DNA of 64,000 nt, from the NCBI GenBank assembly GCA_963920575.1, contig OY986968.1, forward strand, positions 25,364,129 through 25,428,128, written 5' to 3'. The notes below the pieces were generated by a model that was not told the origin of the DNA, ran no database searches, and saw only the letters and a list, made by a program, of their open reading frames with translations. The stretch comes from Narthecium ossifragum (lineage: Eukaryota > Streptophyta > Magnoliopsida > Dioscoreales > Nartheciaceae). Position 1 is the first letter of the stretch. Each line of letters begins with the position of its first letter. Below, in pieces: positions 59,912-64,000 of this stretch. The translations under genes and the position numbers were made by a program.

Positions 59912-60486
59912 CTAAACAGAGTCATATGAGGGTGCTCTTCCCGAAGATAATCCAGCATAAGCTCGCTGATATTTCATGCACATCCATTCCATCTGCCATT
60001 CACTCCTACCCAGCCCTATAAAATATTCCCTATTGTCTTTGTTCTCAAAGAACTCAAGGGCAAATCGAAGCATAAACCAATAAAAATTAAAGTTTTGTAT
60101 TAAATTAATATTTTACATAACTATTGCATATACTATGTGATAATGAAGGAATTCAAATGGAATATACATACCTTGATCTTTCGCTTCCACCAATCATCGT
60201 CTGCCTGGAATGTCTTCAGTATTGGATCCCAACCGACCCCAGTTTCCTGTTTAAGATTGTTCCATGCACACCAGTCCTTCTTCAAAAAGTCCCACTTGTT
60301 TTTCAATTGTGCGTACTCATAATCCTTGCCACTTTTCTCATTGAAAATATTTATAACATTTTTCCAACCTTGTTTGTTGAAATGTGTACCTGGTCGTTCT
60401 CCTGCTCTAATCCTCTCAACACAAACTTCAATGAAAGTTCTAAGAATTTGGGGATCCCATGAGGCCTTCTCGAGATGTTGACTCAT
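59912..60486 (-). CDS. PIF/Harbinger ORF1, Myb/SANT-like DNA-binding protein
   Basis: Exons 60486-60172 and 60052-59912 join in phase to give 151 residues with an intact frame. The first exon is a trihelix Myb/SANT-like domain (Myb_DNA-bind_3): W at WDPQILRTFIEVCVER, GWKNVINIFNEKSGKDYEYA, QLKNKWDFLKKDWCAW, and TGVGWDPILKTFQADDDWW. The second exon gives FFENKDNREYFIGLG and MKYQRAYAGLSSGRAPSYDS. In this superfamily ORF1 recruits the transposase to the element ends and to the nucleus. The start Met is at 60486. It is the only undamaged transposon gene in the window. Splicing is inferred from GT/AG and family wording. Confidence 0.82.
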
Positions 60487-62815
60487 TGACTTAATAAATT
60501 ATAAAAAGAATAATACTTTAGTATTCTATCAATTTAATAGATATATCATCACAATCATCATGCTAATGCTATCTTCACCCAAAACTATATTCTAACAATA
60601 CATGATAAAAAAAAAATAGTAGTGGGTAAATACTTATGTCTGCCAATTTGCAGGAACAAAGGCAAACTTTTTTTGTCATGACAAGGTTCAAAAATTTCTG
60701 GCATTGTAGACATCAAAACTCTGCATCATACTGTACGAGATGTAGTGATTACAACGTCTGAAAAGTAAAGGTAAAATTGGGCCCATGATCAATAAGCACA
60801 AAAAAGCTTACAAAATAGCATATTCAATACATACTAGAACCTCCTAAAGAAACTTATTTTACTAGTCATCTTTCTACAACCTTGCTTCTCATGGGTGCTT
60901 GCCAAAAGATATATATACATCACTCATCACTCGATAAGTCAGTCTAACAAACAATCATAACCCCCAGCCTATGCTATTGAGTGAGCCAGAAGATGGAGAT
61001 CATCAATCTACAAATCATCTGAATAGCAATGCAGCTATACTCTTGAGCTTTAGGAAACCCCAAAAGTATTGAATGCTAAAATCTCTAAAGTTGGTTTCTG
61101 AACTGTTCAAGTTTTCTTTGTTGACACACAAACTTATAAATGCAGTTCAGTATGATCTTATTTCAAAGTCAAGTCTCAGAGCTTCATGAACAACAAGGTC
61201 AATTGCTCCGAGAAGATGATCACTGGATTATTCTGCCAAGATCTGGTATCCCGCATTTTCAAAATGTTCTTTAAAGGCAAAAGAAAACATAAAGGGCAAG
61301 CTATATTTCTACCACACAGTGCAAATTTGCACGAAATACAGCACTACAACCTACATCTTCAGCAATACAACAAATACCTCCACGACAGCTCCAGTATATG
61401 ACAACTTCAGTGTAGCTTAGCCACCAAAGGAAAAGAGAAACAGAGGAATAAAGGGAGAAACAGAGAAACAGAGGAGTAAAGAGAGAAATAGAGGAGTACA
61501 ACGGAGACGGGAGGCGTCGGTATACTTGGATGCTTGGATGCCGACCACGACGGCCGGATCAGCGACGGAGACGGGCGTCAATATACTTCGACGCTTGGAC
61601 GCCGGCCAAACGGCCGGACCAGATACAAAAACGGGATCTATAGCGAAAGCAAGCAAAAAAAAAAACCACAACGATCGACACAGATAACAAAAGAAAGATA
61701 GGTAGGTTACCGAGAAGGAGGATGCCAATCTGGCGTCGTCGGAGGAGGAGGAAGATGAGAAGAGTCGGAGGAGGAAGAGTAGGCTTTTAGGTTTCCCGGG
61801 AGAGACTCGCGTGTTGGGGAAAAATAATCGTGGTTTTTTACGCCGCAACCCGGCTGCGGCGAAAGCGAAGCACCTCCCAACTGCTTCGATTTTGCCACAG
61901 TTTGGGTGTGGTCCCCACCAATAAAAAATATTAGCCAAACATATTTTTTATGAACACGGCTGTGGTGGGTCTAAAAAAAAGTGCGTTTGGACTGTGCAAA
62001 CACACTCCCAAACAGAGCCTAAGCAGACCCATACAGGGGGTGCGACGGGCCTGGCGGCAGCGCCCCTGGAAGCTAAACGGATTTTAGCATTTGTTTTAAT
62101 GGATCCAACCTATTTTTTCTTTAGACATGACCCCGGATTAGGTTATGTATGAAGGAGTATAAATACTCATGTAACCTAGGGTTAGGGTATATGATAAGAC
62201 ATATTGGAGCGGCTGTGAGATTGAGAGATTTGTAACCCATGTTCTGCATAGTGAGAAAAAGACGATCTCTCTCCCCGTTGACATAGGCATTCTTGTCGAA
62301 TCACGTAAATCTTGTGTCTCTCTGTCTTCTTTTTTTTTTTCATTTTTCTTTTACTGTGTGTGGTTGCCATTGCTTGAAGGTGTTTATTGCCAATACAAAC
62401 ATATGAGCTGATAGATAGAGCCTAGAGAGAGAATACAGTTGGTCATGGGCAGGGTTGGCTTAGACGAATGGGCTAATTGGGCTAACCAAGCTAGCATAGC
62501 TGGGTTTTAGACTCCTAGGTCACCCATGCTACAGCCCGGGTGAGCCGAAGGCTGGGTCCGTCCCTGCTCGTTGGTGCACGACTTCAGCTCCATCAGCGTG
62601 CTCCAGCAGTTCGCCATCCCTCCACCCACCTGCCCCATTGCAAGCCGCACCTCGAGCGAGTGCTTCTCGAGGTTGAGCGAGGGAACCTCGCGTGTTGTGG
62701 CCCCGAGCGGCATGAGGCAGGTGATCGCCAGCGTCAGTGCTGCGACCTTCGGGATCTCCTCGATGCTCCCCGATAGAGCTTGAATGTGCGCCACCTGAGC
62801 CTCCACCGACTCCAT

Positions 62816-63478
62816 TAGAGGAAGTCCGCCACGAGACCCATTGGAAGAGACGAAGAAGAGAGGAGAACCGAGCTTGCCCTCTTCTTTGAGGTATTTAGAG
62901 AGGTTCTTGTTCTTGTGCCAAAACAGGGTTTTATGGCGCGAGAAGTTTCCAAAACCGGTCACGTGACCAGTTTGTCGTCAACTTCTCCTAATGACGTCCG
63001 AATAGAGGGTCTAAAATGTAAGTCATAGATAATAGGGAGAAGGGTCAATAGGGGCTAAAAAAAATAGTATTTGGCAAAAGGTCTTGATTGTTTTTTGATA
63101 TGACAATAGGGCTGGTGGGACAAAAATGCCCCCCCCCCCCCCTAAATCCAACCAAATGCAGCGGAGGGAGTCGTGACTCCCTCTCCCGTGGTCAAAGCGG
63201 CAACCAAACACAGCCTTAGAGGAAGTCCGCCTCGAGACCCATTGGAAGAGACGAAGAGAAGAGGAGAACCGAGCTTGCCCTCTTCTTAGGTCTTGGGATA
63301 ACCCCCCTTAACCCCACACCAAATAGGGGCAGAGAGGTTCTTGTGCCAAAACAGGGTTTTATGGCGCGAGAAGATTCCAAAACCAGTCACGTGGCATCAA
63401 AACCGGTCACGTGACTGGTTTGCCGTCAACTTCTCCTAATAGTGTCTAGATAGAGGGTCTAAAATGTAAGTCATAATG
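62816..63478. repeat. Local tandem duplication around the EC1 5' side, with small insertions
   Basis: Sequence 62813-63026 (from TTAGAGGAAGTCCGCC through AAAACCGGTCACGTGACC to GGTCTAAAATGTAAGTCAT) recurs at 63216-63478. The second copy carries an extra block of about 50 bases (63285-63335). A segment (63028-63215) with a 16-C run and the end AACCAAACACAGCC, possibly a Tourist-like MITE, separates the copies. If this was the EC1 promoter, it has been duplicated and interrupted. Confidence 0.7.
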
Positions 63479-63713
63479 TAGGATTCATTTGGAGCAGTTT
63501 TAAAATATAGAGCCCAAACTGAACATTTTCCAAATTACAGATTAGTAAAGTGTTACCGAGATAGTAAAACTGGTTAGAGCGAGTCAAAATCGGTCTACAA
63601 TTGGTCAAAATCAGCATTCTCCGTTAGTCTAACTAGCGGTAAAGACGGTTAGCGTTTTTGATTTAAGCTTTAGAAACTACATATACTAAATACATATTTA
63701 AGCTTTTTTTCTA

Positions 63714-64000
63714 CTTCCTCGTGTTTTCCAAATTGTATTTCTCATTTATTATTTTCTGCTATGAACTTGTAATATAAAACTCTTATTTTATTCCTCATTT
63801 TGGGATAATGAAAACATGAAATTACAATTTTGGGCCCTATGGTTCGGATCAAATTTCATTTAAGATCGTGTCGTTTCAAACCTTTCAAATAAGGTATTTA
63901 CATTTGGATTTCATTTCAAATAAGGACACAGTGACATCACGTGATCCATTTTCCTCCGAATTTTTAACCGTTGTTGTCATTAGGAATTAAGGTTTACACG
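63714..64000. repeat. Foldback repeat, copy 2, running off the window
   Basis: Colinear with 36450-36736 (shared TTCCTCGTGTTTTCCAAATTG, TTTCAAACCTTTCAAATAA and CCGAATTTTTAACCGTTG). Only the left arm is inside the window. No coding sequence. Confidence 0.75.

Larger units (their letters stand above)
58026..62019 (-). mobile_element. PIF/Harbinger transposon with Myb-like ORF and damaged transposase
   Basis: 3994 bp. Ends GGCTCCGTTTGGGGGTG and the complement CACTCCCAAACAGAGCC. Flanked by TAA (58023-58025, shared with the adjacent MITE, and 62020-62022). Subterminal GGTGCGGTGCGGTGTG repeats lie on the left and CCACAC/GTGGGG words on the right. It carries both genes of the superfamily on the minus strand, the DNA-binding ORF1 (59912-60486) and the DDE transposase (58504-59600). 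Confidence 0.92.
56974..62566. mobile_element. hAT element inserted in the EC1 gene, host to nested transposons
   Basis: Ends CAGGGGCGCACCTGGG and the near-complement GGTCCGTCCCTG. A perfect 8-bp duplication CTCGTTGG (56966-56973 and 62567-62574) cuts EC1 after CTNE. Total 5593 bp. Without the two nested elements (57252-58022 and 58026-62019) only about 0.8 kb remains, with no transposase, so the hAT itself is non-autonomous. Its own sequence contains an LTR-like stretch (TGTCTTGGATTC at about 57212; GAATCACGTAAATCTTGTGTC at about 62300), which suggests yet another older insertion. Confidence 0.85.
56114..62815 (-). pseudogene. EC1: Egg-cell-secreted EC1-like gene split by two transposon insertions
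   Basis: EC1 proteins are small Cys-rich secreted proteins (prolamin-like domain) released by the egg cell at fertilisation. Three collinear minus-strand pieces are seen. 62815-62567 holds a hydrophobic leader (LTLAITCLMPLGATTREVPS), NCWSTLMELKSCTNE. 56966-56886 plus flank holds NEIVLFFLNGESYLGLDCCY and ATRIITRHCW. 56291-56114 holds WPSMLTSVGFTAEEGDILRG, YCDAG and a Pro-rich tail. Removing the inserts with one copy of each target duplication restores the family order, including its conserved cysteines. The 5.6-kb hAT element sits after CTNE and a 589-bp solo LTR sits at CW/PSM. The usual start Met before the leader appears altered (IPKVAAL); the nearest in-frame ATG is at 62815. It cannot encode EC1 as it stands. 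Confidence 0.85.

Overview
This is nuclear plant DNA. The genes carry GT-AG introns and match plant-specific families, including a DYW pentatricopeptide protein, a fasciclin-like protein and an egg-cell EC1 protein. Several genes are GC-rich at the 5' end and fall in GC toward the 3' end, and the transposon set is that of a flowering plant. I infer a monocot, perhaps not a grass, but the species is not recognisable from sequence alone.

Host genes, left to right. (1) The 3' three quarters of a long-chain acyl-CoA synthetase (+, 1-8146). (2) A single-exon DYW-type PPR gene of the EMB2261 type (+, 8895-11474). (3) SDE2 (+, 14733-17887). (4) SDHAF4, a mitochondrial complex II assembly factor (-, 21667-22044). 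(5) UBR7, a UBR-box/PHD E3 ligase (+, 22935-28114). (6) A small N-myristoylation-type MGNC protein (+, 33407-33766) and a distantly similar small protein (-, 37209-37619). (7) MAK16, a ribosome biogenesis factor (+, 50141-53839), with an apparent 1-base loss near the exon 1/2 junction. (8) A fasciclin-domain protein whose start lies in a 200-base assembly gap (+, 54526-55701). (9) An egg-cell-secreted EC1-like gene (-, 56114-62815), split by two transposon insertions.

The genes are separated, and sometimes invaded, by DNA transposons whose ends and target-site duplications can be read directly. Five elements carry pieces of unrelated host genes (Pack-MULE-like): lectin receptor-kinase pieces inside a LACS intron; WAV3-type RING plus cysteine-protease prodomain pieces; QRT3-like plus methyltransferase pieces; a MUR3-like GT47 piece; and serine-carboxypeptidase exons inside a 9-kb composite that also holds nested CACTA and hAT elements. 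There are also hAT MITEs, Tourist/PIF-Harbinger elements (one with a complete Myb/SANT ORF and a damaged transposase), TRIM-like LTRs in inverted arrangement, and two solo LTRs.

The host genes do not form a pathway or operon. The best candidate for something undescribed is the density of gene-fragment-capturing elements, many with G-box (CACGTG) palindromes in their arms, together with the EC1 locus broken by a solo LTR and by a hAT element that itself hosts other transposons. No rRNA, convincing tRNA or CRISPR array was found.
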